From NCBI GenBank assembly GCA_913776675.1, contig CAJYRE010000504.1, forward strand, positions 1 to 5,422: 5,422 nucleotides of DNA, written 5' to 3'. The notes beneath the pieces were generated by a model, which saw nothing but the letters and a program-made list of their open reading frames with translations, was not told the origin of the DNA and did no database searches. This DNA comes from Rhizobiaceae bacterium (GTDB taxonomy: Bacteria > Pseudomonadota > Alphaproteobacteria > Rhizobiales > Rhizobiaceae). Shown in pieces: positions 1-5,422 of the stretch. A program made the translations under genes and the position numbers. Within the stretch, counting starts at the first letter, position 1. The number at the start of each line of letters is the position of its first letter.

Positions 1-2044
1 CATTGGTGAATTTCACCGAATTGGACAGGATGTTGAGCAGGATTTGTTTCATGGCGCGGCGGTCCGCCGTCATGGTCAGGCCAGAGGCAATGCGTCGGTC
101 AATCGATATATTTTTGCCCACGGCTGAAACGGTGGTGAGCCGCAGGGCTTCATCAATCAGCGATTCAAAATCGATGCTTTCGCGCTTCAGCACCATATGT
201 CCGGCTTCGATTTTAGACATGTCGAGAATGTCATTGATGACATTCAGCAAGTGCCTGCCGCTTTCGTGAATATCACGGGCATATTCATCATATTTGGGCG
301 ACCCGATCGGCCCAAACATATGGGTGCAAAGAATTTCTGAAAATCCCAGAATGGCATTAAGAGGGGTCCGAAGCTCATGCGACATATTGGCCAAAAATTC
401 CGACTTTGCCTTGTTGGCAGCCTCTGCCCGTTGTTTTTCGGCCAGATATTTTTCATTCGCATCGGACAGTTCGGCTTTTTGGCGCTCCAGCTTCTTTTGG
501 GAAGCTGAAAGATCGCCAATGGTGGCCATCAGACGGCGTTCCTGCTCGCGCAGTCGCTCCTGATGCCGTTTCAGCAACGTGATGTCTGTGCCCACCGACA
601 CCAGACCGCCATCTCGTGTGCGGCGTTCGTTGATTTGCAGCCAGCGCTCATCGGCCAGTTGCAGTTCTGTGGTGCGGGAGCTGCCCGTGGCGTTGGGGTC
701 GGCAATACGTCGTTGAATAATCGGTCGGGCCGCGGCGGCATCCACGGCTTTGCGTTCTGCACCGGGTACCAGCACACTGTCTGGCAGGCCATAAACTTTC
801 TGGAAATGGGCATTCCACAGCACCAGCCGTTCGTTTTTATCCCACAGCACAAAGGCTTCCGAGGTGCTTTCAATGGCGTCGGCCAGTCGCTGGTCGGCTT
901 CCGCATAGCGTTGGGCCAGTCTGTGTTGTTCGGTCACGTCCATGGCAATGCCAATCACATGCGGATGGCCGGATTGGGTGCGAATGATCTGCGCCCGCGC
1001 CCGCAGCCAGACATAGTGGCCGTTCGCATGGCGCATACGGAAGACCTGATCAATATGGCGGTCGCCATTGCGACCGATCGTGCGCGCCAAGGCATAAAGA
1101 TTACCATCCTCAGGATGCATGAGTTTTGCGGCATCGGCAAAGGCAAAGGGTTCAACCGAGGGCTCTTGTCCCAGAATGTCAAACATCGAGCGCGACCAGA
1201 CCAGCTTGCGCGTTGCCAGATCAAAATCCCACAGGCCGCAGCGCCCGCGTGACAGGGCAGTTTCAACCCGATGGTTGGATTCGGCAAAAACATCAGCCGT
1301 TTCGCGGGCGCGTTTGGCTTGCGCGAAATAGGCGTAGAGAACGCCCATCAAAATCAGGGAGATTGCCGCAAACAAGGTGACATTCAGGGCAATTTCCGCC
1401 TGCCAGTAATCGGATGCGGATTTCAGCGAATGGGCCGCCAGCACTAAGGCTCCCTCGCTGCCGGTGGGTGTCAACACGGCAATATGGCGTGTTCCGTTGA
1501 TGTCGGTTTCAATCGCCCCGGTCTTATCCGCAAACCGCCGCAGCGTGGCAACTTGTGGCAGGATGTCCATAATATGCATGCCAACGAAGCCCGCGCCGTT
1601 CTTGTTGGAACTGGCAATGGCAAGACCATTTGGATTCACCAGCAGCACAAAGCTTTCTTCATCGATAAGCTCTGGGGGCAGAAATCGGGCAATCATCTGT
1701 TCTGCCATGCTGCGGTTCATGGCGGCGGGATTGATGGGGCCAGAGGAGAGGGCCGCCGCCGTGGTGGCAGCCATCACCGCTGTTGAATGGCGAATGGCGC
1801 TTTCCATACGGCTGTATTCTGATACCAGCCCCAGTCCACGCGCCGATGCCACCACAACCAGAAAGGCGATAACCAGAATGGGGATGATTTGCCGCAAAGC
1901 CGCATCTGTGCTGGTTGCGGACAGTTTCCCCACCAGAGACAATGGATTGCCCCCGAAGAGAATGGATTTCAGAAGAGACGCAAATCCAGAAAATTTGAGT
2001 CGCAACCGATCATCGGCTGCGGTTGCCCGCTGCACGTTTACCAT
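1..2044 (-). CDS. pleC: PleC-like membrane sensor histidine kinase with two PAS domains (3' end cut by window edge)
   Basis: An open frame of 681 codons runs from the ATG at 2044 to the window edge without a stop. Residues 1-52 are a cytoplasmic leader. Hydrophobic segments at about 53-73 and 219-240 flank a periplasmic region of about 145 residues that may be a Cache/PAS-like sensor (inference). A first PAS with PAC tail lies at about 258-373 (ending IGIAMDVTEQ) and a second at about 383-490. A charged, probably coiled-coil linker spans 491-548. The DHp domain carries phospho-acceptor His556 in HELRTPLNAILGFSE, followed by MFGPIGSPKY and NDILDMSKIEAG. The ATPase domain is cut in its N box (LLNILSNSVKFTN), so the G boxes are outside the window. 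The DHp wording is typical of the PleC/DivJ/PdhS kinases of Alphaproteobacteria, which phosphorylate or dephosphorylate DivK and PleD and so steer CtrA activity. PleC rather than DivJ or PdhS is inferred from the two-membrane-segment, two-PAS layout. The start is bounded by an in-frame TGA at 2072-2074, and AAGG (2053-2056) sits 8 bases before the ATG. A C-terminal receiver domain cannot be excluded. Confidence 0.9.
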   Translation of the reverse strand, partial: MVNVQRATAADDRLRLKFSGFASLLKSILFGGNPLSLVGKLSATSTDAALRQIIPILVIAFLVVVASARGLGLVSEYSRMESAIRHSTAVMAATTAAALSSGPINPAAMNRSMAEQMIARFLPPELIDEESFVLLVNPNGLAIASSNKNGAGFVGMHIMDILPQVATLRRFADKTGAIETDINGTRHIAVLTPTGSEGALVLAAHSLKSASDYWQAEIALNVTLFAAISLILMGVLYAYFAQAKRARETADVFAESNHRVETALSRGRCGLWDFDLATRKLVWSRSMFDILGQEPSVEPFAFADAAKLMHPEDGNLYALARTIGRNGDRHIDQVFRMRHANGHYVWLRARAQIIRTQSGHPHVIGIAMDVTEQHRLAQRYAEADQRLADAIESTSEAFVLWDKNERLVLWNAHFQKVYGLPDSVLVPGAERKAVDAAAARPIIQRRIADPNATGSSRTTELQLADERWLQINERRTRDGGLVSVGTDITLLKRHQERLREQERRLMATIGDLSASQKKLERQKAELSDANEKYLAEKQRAEAANKAKSEFLANMSHELRTPLNAILGFSEILCTHMFGPIGSPKYDEYARDIHESGRHLLNVINDILDMSKIEAGHMVLKRESIDFESLIDEALRLTTVSAVGKNISIDRRIASGLTMTADRRAMKQILLNILSNSVKFTN

Positions 2045-2052
2045 AATCCCCG

Positions 2053-2056
2053 CCTT
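2053..2056 (-). promoter_or_regulatory. Ribosome binding site of the pleC-like kinase
   Basis: AAGG on the minus strand lies 8 bases upstream of the ATG at 2044. The in-frame TGA at 2072-2074 leaves this ATG as the only standard start upstream of the first membrane segment with a Shine-Dalgarno match. Another ATG at 2061-2063 is in a different frame. Confidence 0.55.
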
Positions 2057-2068
2057 GATCCATCGTGT

Positions 2069-2226
2069 GATTCAACGCGCCGCTCGCCCGAATCTAAGCT
2101 AATGAATCATTTGAGATTCTTTCTGTCCAGTCGAAAATTAAGAGACTGTTAACCCATTGCGAAGAATCGTGTTTTCCCAATTGAATCTGAATTTGACACG
2201 GCTCTTTTAGGCTGAGGCCATGATTC
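2069..2226. promoter_or_regulatory. Cluster of seven GANTC (CcrM methylation) sites in the kinase promoter region
   Basis: GANTC occurs at 2069-2073, 2090-2094, 2104-2108, 2115-2119, 2164-2168, 2183-2187 and 2222-2226. That is seven sites in 158 bases, where about 0.6 would be expected at one per 256 bases. By eye I found only six more in the rest of the window (near 164, 1276, 1632, 1998, 2577 and 3855). GANTC is the target of CcrM, the cell-cycle adenine methyltransferase of Alphaproteobacteria. Methylation there changes as the replication fork passes and can alter promoter activity. The sites surround the CtrA-type box and lie between the pepN terminator and the kinase start, so they probably belong to the kinase promoter. 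The role is inferred. Confidence 0.6.
2138..2152. promoter_or_regulatory. CtrA-type binding box, TTAA-N7-TTAA
   Basis: TTAA at 2138-2141 and TTAA at 2149-2152 are separated by exactly seven bases (GAGACTG). This is a perfect match to the full CtrA consensus, including the trailing C on the plus strand. CtrA is the master cell-cycle response regulator of Alphaproteobacteria. The box ends 93 bases before the kinase ATG. A weak -10-like AAGAAT (minus strand, 2116-2121) lies 16 bases downstream of the box in the direction of the kinase, so the box would fall near the -35 position, as in CtrA-activated promoters. That promoter placement is tentative, and activation versus repression cannot be told from sequence. 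Confidence 0.6.
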
Positions 2227-2234
2227 GTATGGCC
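2216..2234. repeat. Small inverted repeat GGCCAT-N7-ATGGCC
   Basis: Perfect 6-bp arms at 2216-2221 and 2229-2234 flank a 7-base loop that contains a GANTC site (2222-2226). It lies just past the pepN terminator, at the upstream edge of the kinase control region. It could be an operator half-site pair, a minor second hairpin in the pepN 3' end, or chance. Confidence 0.35.
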
Positions 2235-2240
2235 GCAAAC

Positions 2241-2272
2241 AAAAAAGCGACGAGGAAAACCACGCCGCTTTT
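2241..2272 (-). terminator. Intrinsic terminator downstream of pepN
   Basis: On the minus strand, arms at 2272-2260 and 2255-2243 pair over 13 positions, with one U-G wobble and one mismatch, around a 4-base loop. The stem core AAAAGCG/CGCTTTT leads into a run of six T (2246-2241). The hairpin starts 23 bases after the pepN stop, the normal place for a rho-independent terminator. It should largely insulate the kinase from pepN transcription. Read on the plus strand the T run is short, so termination in that direction would be weak. Confidence 0.75.
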
Positions 2273-2295
2273 GCAAATGCTGTGTTGAAAGGTGT

Positions 2296-4944
2296 TTACA
2301 CCTTCAGGATGCGGTCGACAATATCACGCACGTCATTGGACAGGCCGTTTGCCGTTGCAATCGTGGTCAGGGCAGCGCGGGCTTTTTCTGCCCGGCCCGG
2401 TTCCAGCAATTGCCAAGTGCGCATAGATGTCAGCAAGCGGGCAGCAAGCTGAGGGTTACGCTTGTCGATCGCAAGGATTTCCTCGGCGATGACATTGTAG
2501 GTTGCGCCGTCTGCACGGTGGAAACCCGTGGGGTTGGCAAAGGCAAAGCTGCCAACCAAAGCGCGAACCCGGTTGGGATTCTCAGCATTGAACTTCGGGC
2601 TTTGCATCAAGGTTTTGATCCGCTCCAGACTGGTCTGTCCCGGAATGGTGGCCTGAATGGAAAACCACTTGTCCATCACCAGCGGATTGTTGGCAAAGCG
2701 TGTTTCAAAATTGCCAAGCGCAGCTTGCGCTTCTTCAGTGGCGCAGAAATAATGCGCCAGCACGGTCAAGGCATAGGACAGGTCCGTCATGTTGTCGGCC
2801 TTATCATAGGCTTCCGCTGCCACAGCGGGATCGTTTGCGGCTTGCACCAGATAGCCCAAAGCAGCATTTTTCAGCGCCCGCTGCCCTGCGGCTTGCGCAT
2901 CCGGGCTGTAAGGCGCATCCGTTGCCATTTCTCTGTAAAGGCGGTTGAACAGTGCTTGTCCGTCAACCGCAATATCCTTGATCAGAGCCTGACGCGCGGC
3001 GTGAATAGCGTCCGGATCAACATTGCTGCCCAGTTCACGGGCAATGTCTGCCTCACTGGGAAGCGCAAGCGCTTGTGCCCGGAAAGCTGGTTCCAAACTG
3101 TCATCGCCAGCAATGGCCAACAGGCTTTGCTTCAGGGCTGCGTCAAATGCTACGGCCTCACCAGCGCGGGCGCGCTTTGCGCCTTCGCACAGCATGGGCA
3201 AGGCCAGATCGGTCAAAGCCTGCCAGCGGCTGAACAGGTCCGTCTCGGAGCGCGCAATCAAGGCCAGATCATCACTGGACTGGTTGAAATGCAGGGTTAC
3301 AGGGGCCGAGAAACTGCGGTTCAACGACAGGACCGGGCGTTCCGCAATGCCTTCAAACACAAAGGTTTGCTGGCTTTCAACCAGATGCAGAACGCTGTCT
3401 GTCACCTCGCCACCCTTGACCGCGCTGGCGGTGAGAGCGGCACCATTGGCCGACCAGAGGGCATAGGAGAGCGGAATATGCATCGGTGCCTTTGACGATT
3501 GGCCCGGTGTGGGCGGAACCGTCTGTGTCAGCTCAACGCGAAAAGTCTTTGCAGCCGCATCATAGGTCGATGATACGGTGATCTGTGGTGTTCCAGACTG
3601 ATGATACCAGAGCGAGAATTGGCTCAGGTCACGGCCGGAGACATCCGCAAAACAACGGACAAAATCTTCGACTGTGGCAGCTTCACCGTCATGGCGCTCA
3701 AAATATAGATCCATGCCCTTCTTGAACAGATCCTTGCCAAGAATGGTGGCAATCATCCGCGTGACTTCAGAGCCTTTTTCATACACAGTTGTTGTGTAGA
3801 AGTTGTTGATTTCTTTATACTGATTGGGACGAACGGGATGGGCCAGCGGCCCCGAATCCTCCACAAACTGCTCGGCGCGCAAATGGCGCACTTCGCTGAT
3901 CCGCTTGACGGGGCGTGAGCGTTGATCAGCGGAAAACTCATGGTCACGATAGACCGTCAGACCTTCCTTGAGGCAAAGCTGGAACCAGTCCCGGCAGGTG
4001 ATGCGGTTGCCCGTCCAGTTATGAAAATACTCGTGGGCAATGATTGCTTCGATATTGGCATAATCCGCATCTGTTGCGGTTTCCGGATCAGCCAGAACAT
4101 ATTTGTCGTTAAAAACATTCAGGCCTTTGTTTTCCATGGCCCCCATGTTGAAATCGGAAACGGCAACGATCATGAAAATATCAAGATCATACTCGCGGCC
4201 AAACACCTCTTCGTCCCATTTCATGGAGCGCTTCAAGGCATCCATGGCATAGGCGGCCCGTGCCTCTTTGCCGTGTTCAACATAGATTTTCAGGGTAACG
4301 TCCCGACCGGACATGGTGGTGAAACTGTCTTCAACAACGCCCAGATCGCCAGCCACCAGCGCAAACAGATAGCTTGGTTTGGGATGGGGATCGAACCAGG
4401 CCGCAAAATGCTTGCCTTCGCCATAGCCGGCACCACCCAGAAAATTGCCGTTGGAGAGCAGCAACGGATTGGCGGCCTTATCGGCAATGATGTTGACGGT
4501 ATAGACAGCCAGAACATCGGGCCTGTCGGGGAAATAGGTGATACGGCGGAAGCCCTCTGCTTCGCATTGGGTGCAGTAAATACCGTTTGATCGGTACAGA
4601 CCCATCAACTGGGTATTGGCTTCCGGATTGATCAGCGTGGTAATGGTGATTTCAAACGGATCGCTCTCGGGCAGATCACGAATGGTCAGCGCATCAGGTG
4701 TGGCGGTATAGCGTTCCGCTTCTATTTCGATCTGATCGAAAAGCAGGCCAGAGAGAACAAGCTCATCACCATCAAGGATCAACGGAGCTTGCGGATCAGT
4801 GCCTTCACGACGATGGAAAATCAGGCGGGTTTCGACTTTTGTCTCGGTGGGATCCAGTTCAAAGGTGAGATCAACTCGTTCAAGAACAAAGTCTGTAGGG
4901 CGATAATCCGCCAAGCGTATAACCTGGCCTGTTTCTGTACGCAT
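2296..4944 (-). CDS. pepN: Aminopeptidase N (M1-family zinc metallopeptidase), complete
   Basis: This 882-residue protein is close to the roughly 870 residues of Escherichia coli PepN, a cytoplasmic enzyme that removes N-terminal residues from peptides in the last steps of protein turnover. The N-terminal beta domain spans about 1-190 and includes QCEAEGFRRIT. Its Glu128 matches E. coli Glu121, which binds the substrate amine. The thermolysin-like catalytic domain (about 191-435) has the exopeptidase motif GAMEN at 268-272. HEYFH gives zinc ligands His304 and His308 and catalytic Glu305. The third ligand is Glu327 (KEGL), and the transition-state tyrosine is Tyr388. All lie at a constant offset of 7 from the E. 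coli numbers, so the active site appears intact. A beta-sandwich (about 450-550) and a helical C-terminal domain follow. No signal peptide is seen. A TAG at 4963-4965 bounds the start. A TTG at 4947 is the only other candidate, and ATG 4944 is preferred because GGGA lies 7 bases before it. An intrinsic terminator follows the stop. Confidence 0.97.
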   Translation of the reverse strand: MRTETGQVIRLADYRPTDFVLERVDLTFELDPTETKVETRLIFHRREGTDPQAPLILDGDELVLSGLLFDQIEIEAERYTATPDALTIRDLPESDPFEITITTLINPEANTQLMGLYRSNGIYCTQCEAEGFRRITYFPDRPDVLAVYTVNIIADKAANPLLLSNGNFLGGAGYGEGKHFAAWFDPHPKPSYLFALVAGDLGVVEDSFTTMSGRDVTLKIYVEHGKEARAAYAMDALKRSMKWDEEVFGREYDLDIFMIVAVSDFNMGAMENKGLNVFNDKYVLADPETATDADYANIEAIIAHEYFHNWTGNRITCRDWFQLCLKEGLTVYRDHEFSADQRSRPVKRISEVRHLRAEQFVEDSGPLAHPVRPNQYKEINNFYTTTVYEKGSEVTRMIATILGKDLFKKGMDLYFERHDGEAATVEDFVRCFADVSGRDLSQFSLWYHQSGTPQITVSSTYDAAAKTFRVELTQTVPPTPGQSSKAPMHIPLSYALWSANGAALTASAVKGGEVTDSVLHLVESQQTFVFEGIAERPVLSLNRSFSAPVTLHFNQSSDDLALIARSETDLFSRWQALTDLALPMLCEGAKRARAGEAVAFDAALKQSLLAIAGDDSLEPAFRAQALALPSEADIARELGSNVDPDAIHAARQALIKDIAVDGQALFNRLYREMATDAPYSPDAQAAGQRALKNAALGYLVQAANDPAVAAEAYDKADNMTDLSYALTVLAHYFCATEEAQAALGNFETRFANNPLVMDKWFSIQATIPGQTSLERIKTLMQSPKFNAENPNRVRALVGSFAFANPTGFHRADGATYNVIAEEILAIDKRNPQLAARLLTSMRTWQLLEPGRAEKARAALTTIATANGLSNDVRDIVDRILKV

Positions 4945-4951
4945 CAATATA

Positions 4952-4955
4952 TCCC
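4952..4955 (-). promoter_or_regulatory. Ribosome binding site of pepN, favouring the ATG at 4944
   Basis: GGGA on the minus strand is 7 bases from the ATG at 4944 but only 4 from the TTG at 4947, so it supports the ATG. A better-looking AGGA (4961-4964) is 16 bases away, too far to serve this start. Confidence 0.5.
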
Positions 4956-5028
4956 GATCGTCCTATTGCAAATCCAGTAAACGCAAGCATTTCGACGGAT
5001 CGCGCCAGCGTAATTCACACGATGATGG

Positions 5029-5040
5029 CAGAAATTTCTG
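5029..5040. repeat. Perfect 12-bp palindrome CAGAAATTTCTG, with a nearby half-site repeat
   Basis: CAGAAATTTCTG is fully self-complementary, and its right part AATTTCTG recurs at 5059-5066, 26 bases further on. The palindrome is 84 bases upstream of the pepN ATG, in promoter range. This fits a dimeric regulator site, with the repeat as a possible second half-site. No particular regulator family is recognised. Confidence 0.35.
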
Positions 5041-5409
5041 AACGATTGCTAAAATCCCAATTTCTGTCAGAGCGTTTTTTAAAAAAAAGTGATCTGCTTA
5101 TCCTTATATGTCTCAAAACGTAGCATATTTCCGATCTTCAAAAGAGCATTTTCAACCAAAATTATCCTGCTGGCTGTCTGCTGGCGAGCGTGATGAGTGC
5201 TTATGGTTGTATGTTGAATGCCATACCCTATCATCAGGTTTCAAGGGGATGGTCAATTTTTTTGCATGTTGGCGGCTTTGTGGGGTGCCTGCCAAGGCTT
5301 ATCACTTGCATCGCGCAGCGGAATGGGACAGATGAAAGTCTTTCCCTACCGCGCCGTGCCCCTATATCGCGCATAACGGTTTGCTGTAGCTCTTTATATT
5401 GGATGCATA

Positions 5410-5422
5410 ATGCCTGAAATCG
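5410..5422 (+). CDS. Possible start of a divergent gene, cut by the right window edge
   Basis: ATG at 5410-5412 begins a frame reading M-P-E-I into the window edge, with GGA (5401-5403) 6 bases before it and a TATATT (5395-5400) just upstream. An earlier ATG at 5403 runs into a stop after four codons. Only four codons are visible, so neither the product nor the reality of the gene can be judged. Confidence 0.25.

Larger units (their letters stand above)
4945..5409. other. Intergenic region upstream of pepN without a convincing gene
   Basis: About 465 bases. The part nearest pepN must hold its promoter, but I could not pick a convincing -35/-10 pair on the minus strand. Positions 5020-5160 are AT-rich and include a 12-bp palindrome (5029-5040), a second copy of AATTTCTG (5059-5066, first copy 5033-5040) and a T6A8 tract (5075-5088). 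Open frames of about 75 codons exist on the plus strand after 5108 and 5190, but they lack a good ribosome site and resemble no known family. If a plus-strand gene starts at 5410, the region separates two divergent genes and would carry both promoters. An unannotated small RNA is possible but not supported. Confidence 0.5.

Noticed and set aside
244..519. Minus-strand 91-codon frame over the kinase DHp region
   Set aside because: It is a shifted frame of the kinase. The true frame there encodes the intact HELRTPLNAILGFSE box, so this is not a frameshift or separate gene.
563..1252. Plus-strand open frame of 229 codons
   Set aside because: It is antisense to the two PAS domains of the kinase, whose frame continues unbroken from 2044 to the window edge.
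2010..2063. Minus-strand 17-codon frame (MDQGGDYGKR...) overlapping the kinase start
   Set aside because: It starts at an ATG 19 bases before the kinase ATG, in another frame. It could be a leader peptide, but it lacks its own clear ribosome site and is short enough to be chance.
1464..2102. Plus-strand open frame of 212 codons over the kinase N-terminus
   Set aside because: It is antisense to the sensor and first membrane segment of the kinase, has no recognisable domain, and runs into the control region.
2094..2276. Minus-strand 60-codon frame in the pepN-kinase gap
   Set aside because: It would begin with TTG inside the terminator hairpin, has no ribosome site, and shows no resemblance to a known protein.
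2410..3495. Plus-strand open frame of 361 codons
   Set aside because: It lies wholly antisense to pepN, which is intact with all family motifs. Its translation resembles no known family, and long antisense frames are common opposite GC-rich coding sequence.
3922..4590. Plus-strand open frame of 222 codons
   Set aside because: It is antisense to the pepN catalytic domain, including GAMEN and HEYFH, so it is a shadow.
5108..5417. Two overlapping plus-strand frames of about 75 codons
   Set aside because: Neither has a good Shine-Dalgarno sequence. The translations are cysteine- and tryptophan-rich with no recognisable domain, and both lie in a compositionally uneven intergenic stretch.

Overview
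The window looks like a stretch of an alphaproteobacterial chromosome, most likely Rhizobiales (Hyphomicrobiales). The evidence is the sequence of the two main proteins, a PleC/DivJ-type histidine kinase core (HELRTPLNAILGFSE followed by a MFGPIGSPKY linker) and a rhizobial-looking aminopeptidase N. A perfect CtrA-type box and a dense cluster of GANTC (CcrM methylation) sites between them point the same way. Genus was not determined, and no mobile element, tRNA, rRNA or CRISPR array was seen.

Layout. Positions 1-2044 (minus strand) hold the first 681 residues of a membrane-bound, two-PAS sensor histidine kinase related to PleC. The left window edge cuts it in the N box of its ATPase domain. 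Positions 2045-2295 are a compact regulatory intergenic region with a CtrA-type box (2138-2152), seven GANTC sites (2069-2226), a small inverted repeat (2216-2234) and an intrinsic terminator for the upstream gene (2241-2272). Positions 2296-4944 (minus strand) hold a complete pepN, an M1-family zinc aminopeptidase with all catalytic residues present. Positions 4945-5409 are about 465 bases with no convincing gene. They contain an AT-rich stretch, a perfect 12-bp palindrome and a T6A8 tract. The last 13 bases may be the start of a plus-strand gene.

How the parts fit. pepN and the kinase point the same way, but a terminator sits just after pepN and a control region lies between them. They are therefore probably not a simple operon, and the kinase most likely has its own promoter. 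PleC-type kinases act on the DivK-CtrA pathway. A CtrA box and clustered CcrM sites in front of such a kinase therefore suggest a cell-cycle feedback loop in which the CtrA pathway and DNA methylation state control expression of one of the pathway's own upstream regulators. The motifs are seen directly; the circuit is inference. This intergenic control region is the most interesting part of the window.
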